Source: Streptococcus sp. Marseille-Q6470
Lineage (GTDB): Bacteria; Bacillota; Bacilli; Lactobacillales; Streptococcaceae
Length of the DNA: 64,000 nucleotides
NCBI RefSeq assembly: GCF_946902905.1
Contig: NZ_OX336385.1
Coordinates: 1,651,396 to 1,715,395, forward strand
Direction of reading: 5' to 3'
Shown here: positions 63,838 to 64,000 of the stretch, piece by piece
Numbering within the stretch: position 1 is the stretch's first letter
Layout: the number at the start of each line of letters is the position of its first letter
Notes under the pieces: model-generated
The model's database searches: none
What the model saw: only the letters and a program-made list of their open reading frames with translations
What the model was told of the DNA's origin: nothing
Translations under genes and position numbers: made by a program

Positions 63838-64000
63838 AGAGGCTGGGACAAAAGTCCTAGCCTCTCAATTGTCTTTGGATTGTCGAGCAAGACGCAGTGG
63901 TTGAGTGGGCTCTACTACGCTGATTTCATCAGCTTTTACAGCCCTACTCAACTGTGCGGAGGTGGGACGACGAAATCGAATTCTAACGAATTACCGATTT
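63838..64000 (+). repeat. Intergenic repeat, copy 4 (cut by window end)
   Basis: Begins AGAGGCTGGGACAAAAGTCC 12 bases after the kinase stop and matches copy 3 almost base for base up to ATTACCGATTT at the end. Its first hairpin likely terminates the two-component operon. Confidence 0.88.

Overview
This window comes from a Gram-positive, low-GC coccus of the Streptococcus mitis/oralis/pneumoniae group. The evidence is two BOX elements, a psaBCA-tpx locus with a PsaR-type regulator, mntE and a manganese-riboswitch-controlled P-type pump, a scrA/scrK pair, and the near-universal extended -10 promoter (TGnTATAAT). No tRNA, rRNA, CRISPR array, transposase or prophage gene was seen. Gene names rest on reading the protein sequences; no database search was made.

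Layout. 1-2361: end of a sucrose PTS permease and its fructokinase. 2374-11845: manganese exporter MntE (minus strand), a three-gene membrane glycosylation cassette (GT-C-like protein, acyltransferase 3, GT2), a Mn(II) riboswitch with an MgtA/CaxP-type P-type ATPase, a variant peptide deformylase and YaaA; a ~180-bp intergenic repeat flanks each end. 11939-20368: hom-thrB, msrAB, a heterodimeric ABC exporter and an MTA/SAH deaminase, with two 151-bp BOX elements. 20548-25259: prfB (programmed +1 frameshift), ftsE-ftsX, an MFS carrier and a VTT-domain membrane protein.

25414-36888 is the accessory core: a type I restriction-modification locus whose hsdR and hsdM enclose an AT-rich insert. The insert holds an RloC-like ATPase/anticodon-nuclease candidate with a zinc-hook CxxC, the hsdS gene, a HAD-superfamily protein and a KAP-family P-loop NTPase with two membrane segments. 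A HigB/HigA-type toxin-antitoxin pair (the antitoxin carrying a metallopeptidase domain), a YbgA/pyrimidine-dimer-glycosylase pair and an orphan antitoxin with only the tail of its toxin follow up to 39796. Together this is a defence and genome-maintenance island and the likeliest place for a new system.

40052-54091: metE-metF behind a MET-box palindrome, then pnp-cysE-nucleoside phosphorylase-cysS-mrnC-PucR-like regulator, msmK, rel and dtd. 54132-58225: the manganese uptake and control locus (psaR, tpx, psaA, psaC, psaB, all minus strand) with a PsaR box over the psaB -35. 58344-63825: PepO, an MBL-fold hydrolase, an alpha/beta hydrolase, and a two-component system with an intramembrane-sensing type kinase. 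The window ends inside a fourth copy of the intergenic repeat.

Functional links: manganese import (psaBCA), its repressor (psaR), two exporters (mntE, mgtA) and the Mn riboswitch all lie here; sulfur metabolism is represented by metE, metF, cysE, cysS, hom, msrAB and the MTA/SAH deaminase.
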